A stretch of 8,562 nucleotides of DNA from an uncultured Chlorobiaceae bacterium (GTDB lineage Bacteria; Bacteroidota; Chlorobiia; Chlorobiales; Chlorobiaceae), in assembly GCA_903904495.1 (NCBI GenBank), contig CAIVCU010000194.1, positions 1-8,562 of the forward strand, read 5' to 3'. Below, piece by piece: positions 1 to 6,049 of the stretch. The position numbers and the translations under genes are program-made. Under the pieces are notes generated by a model. It had not been told where the DNA came from and searched no databases. It saw only the letters and a list, made by a program, of their open reading frames with translations. Numbering within the stretch: position 1 is the stretch's first letter; each line of letters opens with the position of its first letter.

Positions 1-1148
1 CATTAGTCGCGCTCGATCCAACGACCGGACAAATCCTAACCATGATAGGCTCGCGCGACTATTTTGACAAAACAATTGAAGGTAACTTCAACGTCGCAAC
101 TGCACCAAACCGCCAGCCAGGCTCTACCTTCAAACCTTTTGTCTACACTGCAGCTATCGACAAGGGAATTCCGGCCAACTTTCAAGTGCTTGACCAGCCC
201 CTTTCCCTTAACAGTGGCAACGGCACTGTCTGGTCACCAAGAAACTCCGATGGTTCATCGGGAGGAATGACGACTCTCCGGACAGCATTGACACACTCAC
301 TGAACCAGGTCACCGTCCGGCTTGCCTATGAACATCTTACTACTTCGGAAATCATCAGCTATGCCAAAAGAATGGGCATCACTTCTCCGTTGGCTTCAAA
401 CCTCTCTATAGCCCTCGGAACATCAGAAGTAACCCCGCTTGAACTTGCCGGAGCATTTTCAACCTTTGCAAACAACGGCATCTGGAATGAACCGGTCTCA
501 GTCCTGAAGGTCGAGGACAAGCATAGCCGCCTCTTATCGAAATACACCCTCAACAGACGCTTTGCAATTGACTCAACCACCAACTTTGTCATGGTTTCAA
601 TGCTCAAGGATGTAATCGCCAAGGGTACCGGTGCAGCGGTCCGCGCCCGTTACGGATTTGATGTCGAGGCAGCAGGAAAAACCGGCACAACCCAAAGCAT
701 GAGAGACGCCTGGTTTGCAGGATTCACACCTCAACTTGTCGCAGTGGTTTGGACAGGATTTGATGACGAGCGCATCAAGTTCACCTCGATGGAGTACGGA
801 CAGGGTGCACGGGCCGCACTTCCCATTTGGGCAGGGTTTATGAAACGCTGTTACAGCGACCGGTCACTGAAACTTGAAAACAGGTATTTTCATATCCCCG
901 AAACGGTCATTGCTGTTCCAATCTCCGGACAAACCAATACGCCATCCGATCTGCTCGGAAATAACGTCTATATTGAATATTACACGCCGAAAGGTTTTAA
1001 ATACTATCAGTCCCGCCCTGCTAAATCGTCTGATGGGAACAACAATCCTGCAGATGGCAATAGCATTGCACCCGGTAACGAGAATGGAGTTTCCATGCCA
1101 CAAAATACTGTTCCGGCAACCCGTCCGAAACCAGAGGAAGTTTACTGA
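1..1148 (+). CDS. Class A penicillin-binding protein (PBP1A type), C-terminal part, 5' end outside window
   Basis: This is the transpeptidase half of a bifunctional peptidoglycan glycosyltransferase/DD-transpeptidase, which cross-links glycan strands at the outer face of the inner membrane. The frame is open from base 3 (reading LVALDPTTGQIL), so the ATG at 42 is an internal Met and the true start lies upstream, with the membrane anchor and glycosyltransferase domain. About 381 residues are visible. The three penicillin-binding motifs are present in order: STFK with the acylated serine at 123-125, SLN (the SxN motif) at 297-305, and KTGTT starting at 678. The surrounding RQPGSTFKPF is typical of PBP1A proteins. 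After the transpeptidase fold the protein ends in a low-complexity tail rich in Asn, Pro and Gly (about 1021-1145), common in this family and probably unstructured. guaA follows after 29 bases, which suggests co-transcription. Family assignment is secure; whether it is the mrcA or pbpC-like paralogue cannot be settled without the N-terminus, though the motif spacing favours PBP1A. Confidence 0.95.
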   Translation, partial: LVALDPTTGQILTMIGSRDYFDKTIEGNFNVATAPNRQPGSTFKPFVYTAAIDKGIPANFQVLDQPLSLNSGNGTVWSPRNSDGSSGGMTTLRTALTHSLNQVTVRLAYEHLTTSEIISYAKRMGITSPLASNLSIALGTSEVTPLELAGAFSTFANNGIWNEPVSVLKVEDKHSRLLSKYTLNRRFAIDSTTNFVMVSMLKDVIAKGTGAAVRARYGFDVEAAGKTGTTQSMRDAWFAGFTPQLVAVVWTGFDDERIKFTSMEYGQGARAALPIWAGFMKRCYSDRSLKLENRYFHIPETVIAVPISGQTNTPSDLLGNNVYIEYYTPKGFKYYQSRPAKSSDGNNNPADGNSIAPGNENGVSMPQNTVPATRPKPEEVY

Positions 1149-1177
1149 TTTAACACAAATTTAACACATAACTTTTT

Positions 1178-2719
1178 ATGCAATCGGTTTTAGTTCTTGA
1201 TTTTGGATCGCAATACACTCAGTTAATAGCCCGTCGCATCCGTGAACTGGGTATTTATTCTGAAATTCTTCCCTACAATACCTCACCTGAAACCATCAGG
1301 GAGCACAACCCGAAAGCTATCATTCTTTCTGGGGGACCAACAAGTGTCTACGGTGAATCTGCCATACTGCCTGATGGAGGTATCTTTTCACTCGGTATTC
1401 CTATACTAGGCATCTGCTACGGCCTGCAGGCTATAGCAAAGCATTTCGGGGGTGAAGTTGCAGGCTCCTTAAAACATGAGTTCGGACGTGCAAAAATATT
1501 GGTTACCCATGACGCTGAACATGAAAGCCCGCTCTTCCGCGATATTCCGGATTCTGACGTCTGGATGAGCCATGGTGACAAGGTAATCAGGCTTCCTGAA
1601 GGGTTCAGAGTAACAGCCAGCAGTGGAAACTCTGAAATGTGCGCTATTGAAAGCTTCGGCAGCAAGGGGGCACTGAAAGTATATGGTCTGCAGTTTCACC
1701 CTGAAGTTCAGCATACCCTCTACGGCAAACAGCTTCTCTCGAACTTTCTGATCAATATTGCAGGTATAAAACCGGACTGGTCATCAAAAAGCTTTATCGA
1801 GCACCAGATTGAGGAAATAGCCCGCAAAGCAGGAAAAGAAACTGTCATCTGCGGAATCAGTGGTGGTGTTGACTCAACCGTTGCTGCTGTTATGGTAAGC
1901 AAAGCTATCGGCAAACAGCTGCACTGCGTTTTTGTGGATAACGGTCTCTTGAGGAAAAATGAAGCTGAAAAAGTAATGAGCTTCCTCAAACCCCTGGGAC
2001 TCAGGGTTACCCTTGCCGATGCATCCGACCTCTTCCTGAAACGCCTGAAAAACGTTGCTGCTCCTGAAAAAAAGCGCAAAATCATAGGAAGAACCTTTAT
2101 TCAGATATTTGAAGAGCATATTCACCAGGAGAAGTTCCTGGTGCAGGGCACTCTCTATCCTGATGTTATTGAAAGCGTGAGTGTCAAAGGTCCTTCGGAA
2201 ACCATCAAGTCACACCATAATGTCGGTGGATTGCCGAAACGTATGAAGCTTAAGCTTATCGAACCGCTTCGGGAGCTCTTCAAAGATGAGGTACGTGCAG
2301 TAGGACGCGAACTCGGTATTGCCGAGGATATCCTTATGCGCCATCCATTTCCAGGTCCCGGACTTGCTGTCAGAGTACTTGGATCAGTCAACAAAGAAAG
2401 GCTCGATATCCTGCGTGATGCTGATGAAATTTATATTGAAGAGCTGAAATCCAGCGGACTCTACCAACAGGTCTGGCAGGCTTTTGCCGTGTTGCTTCCA
2501 GTACAGTCGGTTGGCGTCATGGGTGATAAACGAACCTATGAAAATGTTCTTGCACTCAGAGCTGTTGAATCAACTGACGGTATGACTGCGGACTGGGCCC
2601 AGCTGCCGCATGATTTTCTGGCCCGTGTTTCAAACCGGATCATCAATGAAGTCAGAGGCATCAACAGAGTGGCCTATGACATATCATCAAAACCTCCAGC
2701 CACTATTGAGTGGGAGTAA
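1178..2719 (+). CDS. guaA: GMP synthase (glutamine-hydrolysing)
   Basis: Converts XMP to GMP using ATP and glutamine, the last step of de novo guanine nucleotide synthesis in the cytoplasm. The 513 residues match the usual bacterial length of about 510-525. The N-terminal class I glutamine amidotransferase domain (about 1-195) has the nucleophile Cys80 in GICYGLQ and the His174/Glu176 pair in FHPEV. The ATP pyrophosphatase domain follows, with the P-loop SGGVDS at 228-233, and the C-terminal dimerisation domain carries the HHNVGGLP and RHPFPGPGLAVRVLG signatures and ends in the conserved PPATIEWE. All catalytic residues are intact. The ATG at 1178 is chosen because MQSVLVLDFGSQYTQLIARR aligns with the family start; no clear Shine-Dalgarno sequence precedes it (the upstream bases are A/T rich). 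It lies 29 bases after the PBP gene and is probably read through from it. A hairpin follows at 2770-2812. Confidence 0.98.
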   Translation: MQSVLVLDFGSQYTQLIARRIRELGIYSEILPYNTSPETIREHNPKAIILSGGPTSVYGESAILPDGGIFSLGIPILGICYGLQAIAKHFGGEVAGSLKHEFGRAKILVTHDAEHESPLFRDIPDSDVWMSHGDKVIRLPEGFRVTASSGNSEMCAIESFGSKGALKVYGLQFHPEVQHTLYGKQLLSNFLINIAGIKPDWSSKSFIEHQIEEIARKAGKETVICGISGGVDSTVAAVMVSKAIGKQLHCVFVDNGLLRKNEAEKVMSFLKPLGLRVTLADASDLFLKRLKNVAAPEKKRKIIGRTFIQIFEEHIHQEKFLVQGTLYPDVIESVSVKGPSETIKSHHNVGGLPKRMKLKLIEPLRELFKDEVRAVGRELGIAEDILMRHPFPGPGLAVRVLGSVNKERLDILRDADEIYIEELKSSGLYQQVWQAFAVLLPVQSVGVMGDKRTYENVLALRAVESTDGMTADWAQLPHDFLARVSNRIINEVRGINRVAYDISSKPPATIEWE

Positions 2720-2769
2720 TACTCGTTTTTTTTATCTCATTTTTTTCAACAGTTACAGTACGTCCTGAT

Positions 2770-2812
2770 AAACCTCAAAGATCCTTATTATAGCAGGGCC
2801 TTTGAGGTTTTT
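2770..2812 (+). terminator. Hairpin with T-tract downstream of guaA (terminator-like)
   Basis: An 11-bp perfect stem (AAACCTCAAAG at 2770-2780, CTTTGAGGTTT at 2800-2810) encloses a 19-base loop, and the 3' arm runs directly into TTTTT (2808-2812). It lies 50 bases after the guaA stop. The upstream A run lets it also serve the opposite strand. The stem is only moderately GC-rich and the loop is long, so termination strength is uncertain. Because a probable IS200-type transposase remnant begins 15 bases later, the same hairpin could instead be the subterminal palindrome of that element's left end; IS200 elements are known to carry a terminator-like hairpin there. Confidence 0.6.
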
Positions 2813-2827
2813 CATTATAAATCAACT

Positions 2828-3013
2828 ATGACCCTGATTGAAAAACACTACCATGGAGCAGGCATCCACTCCTTTACATGCAAATACCTGATTTCAGAAA
2901 CCCAGGGAGTTATCTCCATGTCCCATGTTCACATATTGATAAAGAGACCCATAGTCCCGAGTATTTTACCGGGCGCATCGGTGATTGATATGATCAAATC
3001 CAATCTATCATGA
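2828..3013 (+). pseudogene. Probable IS200/IS605-type TnpA transposase remnant, internally deleted
   Basis: A 61-codon open frame. Its N-terminal part (EKHYHG, then HSFTCKYLI) resembles the start of IS200/IS605 Y1 transposases, where a charged start is followed by HS-x-CKYHIV. Its second half contains HVHILI followed by a proline, a small-residue/hydrophobic stretch and K-S, resembling the HUH metal-binding strand (typically DHVHLLI-x-x-P) and the following helix ending in K-G-x-S. Between them about 25-35 residues of the normal fold (KYR motif to the helix before HUH) appear to be missing, and the C-terminal helix with the catalytic tyrosine is absent. The normal length is about 130-155 residues. 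If correct, it is inactive. The stop TGA (3011-3013) overlaps the ATG of the WG-repeat gene. The alternatives are a small unrelated gene or a chance frame; the assignment rests on short motifs read by eye. Confidence 0.45.
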
Positions 3014-4155
3014 AATCAAGAGGGATCCTGGCAATAACTCTTATAAGCATCTGTCTTTTAAGCTTTCTGTTTGGATGTAACAGGGAGCCGTCTGAAATTT
3101 CAGTTGACAATACCTGTCAAATAGTCATCAATCCACAATTCTTTGCTGTTGAAGAGTTTAAAGAAGGCTTCGCTGCAATTAAGATTGGTGATTCACTTTC
3201 CTCTAAACAAGGTATTGTAGACCTCCAGGGAAAAATGCTCATCGCTCCGAAATTTGATGATGTCCACGAATTTTCAGAAGGATTGGCAGCAGTGAAAATT
3301 GGTGATGAAACTGATGGTAAATATGGATTTATTGACAAGAGTGGTAAAATGGTCATTAAGCCACAATTCTTTTTTGTTGGAGACTTTTTTCAAGGTCTTG
3401 CTCTGATGAGAGATGGTGATGCGTTTACTGGAAAATATGGATTTATTGATAAACGAGGCAAAGTTATAGTCACCCCGAAATTCGATGCTGAAAACGGCTT
3501 TAAAGAGGGCCTTGCTGCCATGAGAGTTGGAGATGCCATTTCAGGAAAATGGGGGTTTATTGATAATAAAGGAGTTTATGTCATCAACCCTCAATTCGAT
3601 CTGGTGGGTGACTTTTCAGAAGGTCTTGCGCCAATGAGAACAGGAAGTGAAAAATCTGGAAAATGGGGATTTATTGACAAACAGGGAAAAGTGGTGATTT
3701 CTTTGCAATTCGACTACGCTGAGCCCTTTAAAAATGGTCTTGCAGTCATACGGATTGGCGATAAAAACAGCGGTAAATGGGGGGTTATCGATAAGCAGGG
3801 TAAAATGTTCATCAACCCGCAATTTGATGATAAATGTCAATTTTCAGAGGATCTTGCCTGTGTAAAAATTGGAAATGGAGTCACAGGAAAATATGGGTTT
3901 ATTGACAAACAGGGAAAAGTGGTCATAAGTCAGAAATTTGATTCAGCTGGTGACTTTTCAGAAGGCCTTGCCGCGATAAGAATTGGTGATGCAACAACAG
4001 GGAAATGGGGATTCATTGATAAAAAAGGGAAAATGATCATCACTCCGCAGTTTGACTCAGTTGGTAAATTTTCACAAGGTCTCGCGCCAGTCAGGATTGG
4101 TAATGCAACAACAGGGAAGTGGGGGTTTATAAGCAGGCAAGGCCATGATCGGTAA
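3010..4155 (+). CDS. WG-repeat lipoprotein
   Basis: A 381-residue protein of unknown specific function. The N-terminus is a lipoprotein signal peptide: Lys2/Arg4, a hydrophobic stretch (about 6-21), then the lipobox-like L-F-G-Cys23, so the mature protein would begin at Cys23 and be anchored to a membrane, probably facing the periplasm. The rest is WG (tryptophan-glycine) repeats with consensus K-W/Y-G-F-I-D-K-x-G-K-x-V-I-x-P-x-F-D, then F-S-E-G-L-A-x-x-R-I-G-D. A partial unit spans 36-65, eight full 38-residue units span 66-369, and a broken unit follows at 370-381. Such repeats form beta-rich scaffolds in many bacteria, often with binding or structural roles; no catalytic domain is visible. 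The ATG is supported by the signal peptide and overlaps the stop of the preceding frame (ATGA). The gene looks richer in A/T than its neighbours, and with the adjoining transposase remnant this suggests an accessory insertion. Confidence 0.9.
   Translation: MKSRGILAITLISICLLSFLFGCNREPSEISVDNTCQIVINPQFFAVEEFKEGFAAIKIGDSLSSKQGIVDLQGKMLIAPKFDDVHEFSEGLAAVKIGDETDGKYGFIDKSGKMVIKPQFFFVGDFFQGLALMRDGDAFTGKYGFIDKRGKVIVTPKFDAENGFKEGLAAMRVGDAISGKWGFIDNKGVYVINPQFDLVGDFSEGLAPMRTGSEKSGKWGFIDKQGKVVISLQFDYAEPFKNGLAVIRIGDKNSGKWGVIDKQGKMFINPQFDDKCQFSEDLACVKIGNGVTGKYGFIDKQGKVVISQKFDSAGDFSEGLAAIRIGDATTGKWGFIDKKGKMIITPQFDSVGKFSQGLAPVRIGNATTGKWGFISRQGHDR
3205..4116 (+). repeat. Eight tandem 114-bp units encoding WG repeats
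   Basis: Counting from each K-W/Y-G (K-Q-G in the first), units start at codons 66, 104, 142, 180, 218, 256, 294 and 332, and a ninth start is at 370. Every interval is exactly 38 codons, so the array has no indels. Units differ by substitutions, but some DNA blocks are identical: a 26-bp block at 3670-3695 recurs at 3898-3923, two units (228 bp) later. The GCAACAACAGGGAA block near 3990 also recurs one unit later near 4104. This points to spread by unequal crossing-over or gene conversion. Confidence 0.9.
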
Positions 4156-4187
4156 CAGCAAGATTGCTGATGATCGAGGTTGCTGTT
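4154..4187 (+). other. Inverted repeat at the end of the WG-repeat gene
   Basis: AACAGCAA (4154-4161) and TTGCTGTT (4180-4187) can form an 8-bp stem around an 18-base loop, starting at the WG gene's stop codon. A competing small hairpin (CAGCA/TGCTG, 4156-4169) uses the left arm. No T-tract follows, so it is at best a weak or factor-assisted terminator or an mRNA 3'-end stabiliser. Confidence 0.3.
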
Positions 4188-4236
4188 GGTTCATTACTGA
4201 AACAACCTTATGTTGGAATCATTAATTGTTTTGATA

Positions 4237-4258
4237 GTTGGTGGTTAGCTCCATCAAC
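4237..4258 (+). promoter_or_regulatory. Compact hairpin in the serB leader
   Basis: GTTGGTGG (4237-4244) and CCATCAAC (4251-4258) pair as an 8-bp stem with one G-U in the RNA and a 6-base loop, 56 bases upstream of the serB start. It is followed by an A-rich, not T-rich, stretch, so on the plus strand it is not a classical terminator. It might be a 5' UTR structure of serB or part of the 3' end of the WG-gene transcript. I see no convincing promoter or leader peptide in the 4156-4314 spacer. Confidence 0.3.
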
Positions 4259-4314
4259 GGATAAAAAAACAGCCATTTGCCAGTGCAGGAAAACATAACA
4301 TTACTCCATCTGAT

Positions 4315-5586
4315 ATGAGAGAGCTTCTCCTTATCAATATTACAGGCCCGGATAAACCGGGTTTGACGTCGAAAATAACCTCTATCCTTTCAGGGTACAA
4401 GATACCAATCCTTGATATCGGTCAGGCAGTTATCCATAACCATCTTTCGCTGGGCATGCTGGTAGAGGTACCAAAAGAGTCTGCCTCATCGCCTATACTG
4501 AAGGATCTGCTCTTCTGCGTTCATACGCTTGGCATCCAGATAACATTCACTCCTGTTTCGGATACAGAGTATGATGAGTGGGTGCAGGAACAGGGAAAAC
4601 CAAGATATCTGCTCTCGCTGCTTTCAAGAAAAATAACCGCCGAACAGCTTGAGCGGGTATCGTCGATCATTGCATCGCATAATCTCAACATTGATACCAT
4701 CAACCGACTCTCGGGACGCATTCCTCTTGAAAACGGACAGACCAGACAGACCAAGGCCTGCGTGGAGTTTTCAATACGAGGTACCCTGAAAAACGAAAAT
4801 AAGTTCCGCGAGCAGATGCTTGCCATTACCGACACTCTTGGAATTGATATAGCTTTTCAGGAAGACAATATATTCCGACGTAACCGCAGACTGGTTGTGT
4901 TCGATATGGACTCGACCCTCATTACCTCAGAAGTGATCGACGAACTTGCTCTGGAAGCAGGCGTCGGCTATGAGGTTGCTGCAATTACGGAGCAGGCCAT
5001 GCGAGGAGAACTTGATTTTACCGAGAGTCTTCTGCGAAGGGTTTCCTTGTTACAGGGGCTTGACGAACGTATTCTGGAAACCATTGCCCAAAGACTTCAG
5101 CTTACTGAAGGGGCTGAAACGCTCTTCCATAACCTTCACAACCTTGGATTTAAAACAGCGGTCATTTCAGGTGGATTCACCTATTTTGGCCACTACCTGC
5201 AAAAAAAGCTCAATATCGATTACGTCTACGCCAACACGCTGGAAATCGAAGAGGGCCGCTTAACCGGTAAGGTACTTGGGCAGATCGTTGATGGAAAAAG
5301 AAAAGCTGAACTGCTGGAGCTTATCGCGAAAAAGGAAAAAATACGGCTGGAGCAGACCATTGCGGTCGGTGACGGCGCCAATGACCTGCCGATGCTTGGA
5401 AAAGCAGGACTCGGTATCGCCTTTAGAGCAAAACCGATTGTCAGAGAAAGTGCAAAGCAGGCTATATCAACCCTAGGGTTAGATGCAATTCTTTACCTGA
5501 TGGGATTCAGAGACCGCGACGACCTTTCGGTCAGTCAACATACTCAACAAAATGCTCAAACTCCTCTTTCGGAGGGAGGACAATAG
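4315..5586 (+). CDS. serB: Phosphoserine phosphatase with two N-terminal ACT domains
   Basis: Dephosphorylates L-3-phosphoserine to serine, the last step of the phosphorylated serine pathway, in the cytoplasm. The protein has 423 residues. Two ACT-type regulatory domains come first (about 1-80, beginning LLINITGPDKPGLTSKI, and about 95-180, beginning RYLLSLLSRKITAEQLERV), followed by a HAD phosphatase domain (about 190-397). The HAD motifs are complete: motif I DMDST with nucleophile Asp197 and acid/base Asp199, motif II Ser285-Gly-Gly, motif III Lys330 in GKRKAELL, and motif IV GDGAND with Asp353 and Asp357 for Mg2+. The domain order resembles mycobacterial SerB2, where ACT domains bind amino acids, so serine feedback is plausible. 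The ATG at 4315 sits right at the first ACT strand; no good Shine-Dalgarno sequence is near. A polar tail of about 25 residues (398-423) follows the HAD fold, and its last 18 codons plus the stop overlap the 3' end of the opposite-strand ferredoxin gene. Confidence 0.95.
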   Translation: MRELLLINITGPDKPGLTSKITSILSGYKIPILDIGQAVIHNHLSLGMLVEVPKESASSPILKDLLFCVHTLGIQITFTPVSDTEYDEWVQEQGKPRYLLSLLSRKITAEQLERVSSIIASHNLNIDTINRLSGRIPLENGQTRQTKACVEFSIRGTLKNENKFREQMLAITDTLGIDIAFQEDNIFRRNRRLVVFDMDSTLITSEVIDELALEAGVGYEVAAITEQAMRGELDFTESLLRRVSLLQGLDERILETIAQRLQLTEGAETLFHNLHNLGFKTAVISGGFTYFGHYLQKKLNIDYVYANTLEIEEGRLTGKVLGQIVDGKRKAELLELIAKKEKIRLEQTIAVGDGANDLPMLGKAGLGIAFRAKPIVRESAKQAISTLGLDAILYLMGFRDRDDLSVSQHTQQNAQTPLSEGGQ

Positions 5587-6049
5587 CTCCGGAGGTACAG
5601 ACAGGTACGCATCGGGTACAAAGCACGAGGCAATTATAAGGATGCCCGACAATCAGTTTCGGACGGTGAATGCCTGTGGGATCTGGCTCGCCCAACTCGA
5701 ACACGCCCGGTTTGCAGAGAACCTTGCAGTCGCCGCAACCATTGCAAAGCTCCGGCTTGATCGTCGGATACCACGCAATCTCCTCCCTTGGAGCGAGCAG
5801 CCGCTTCCGTTTTTTAGTCGCATCCTGTTTCTGTAGCGTCGCCGTGACGTGCACCGTCGCTGTCTCGGGTTTATCCCATGAACCGACCGCTCCAACGGAG
5901 GATTCTTCTTTTTTCTGCATCGCACGCGACTTGAGAGAAATGCGCAGTGAACGGACAAGCCCAAAAGCGCAGCTCTCGCAAGAAGGTTTTGTGCATCGCC
6001 CGAAAAAGCAGTCAAGAACCAGCAAACCAGTATATCGGTGTTTCTTCAT
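5531..6049 (-). CDS. Two-cluster 4Fe-4S ferredoxin-domain protein, coupled to alaS
   Basis: A 172-residue iron-sulfur protein, probably a soluble electron carrier or small redox subunit; the partner is unknown. The C-terminal domain (about 92-160) has WYPTI, then cluster ligands Cys102, 105, 108, 112 (CxxCxxCxxxC), and a second set Cys140, 144, 147, 151 with CxxxCxxCxxxC spacing and no proline after the last Cys, followed by GAIVLPP. This resembles the WYP-type ferredoxins that read WYPxI-x(4)-CxxCGxC and end in CxxCAxxCPxxAI-x-FP. The middle (about 44-90) is charged and low in complexity. The N-terminus has four more cysteines (14, 19, 24, 27). The start at 6049 overlaps the alaS stop as ATGA, implying translational coupling; the next Met (codon 44, base 5920) would give 129 residues and drop the N-terminal cysteines. 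Neither start has a well-spaced Shine-Dalgarno sequence. The 3' end overlaps serB on the other strand by 56 bp. Confidence 0.85.
   Translation of the reverse strand: MKKHRYTGLLVLDCFFGRCTKPSCESCAFGLVRSLRISLKSRAMQKKEESSVGAVGSWDKPETATVHVTATLQKQDATKKRKRLLAPREEIAWYPTIKPELCNGCGDCKVLCKPGVFELGEPDPTGIHRPKLIVGHPYNCLVLCTRCVPVCTSGAIVLPPKEEFEHFVEYVD

Noticed and set aside
42..44. ATG as the start of the penicillin-binding protein gene
   Set aside because: The same frame is open to the left edge and reads conserved PBP sequence before this Met; it is internal.
1417..2394. Minus-strand open frames within guaA
   Set aside because: They are antisense to a fully conserved enzyme gene and show no domain or start signal.
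2714..2733. GAGT-AAT-ACTC mini-hairpin over the guaA stop followed by eight T
   Set aside because: A 4-bp stem with a 3-base loop is too weak to call a terminator, although the T run might help one; the hairpin at 2770-2812 is better supported.
3205..4116. Regular repeats as a CRISPR array
   Set aside because: The 114-bp units are contiguous coding repeats of the WG family, without unique spacers between short direct repeats.
4277..4305. TTGCCA-N17-ATTACT as a serB promoter
   Set aside because: The -10 match is poor and transcription would begin almost at the ATG; not distinguishable from chance.
5521..5532. GACC-TTTC-GGTC hairpin at the serB/ferredoxin junction as a terminator
   Set aside because: Only 4 bp and no T-tract on either strand; it lies inside the serB coding region.
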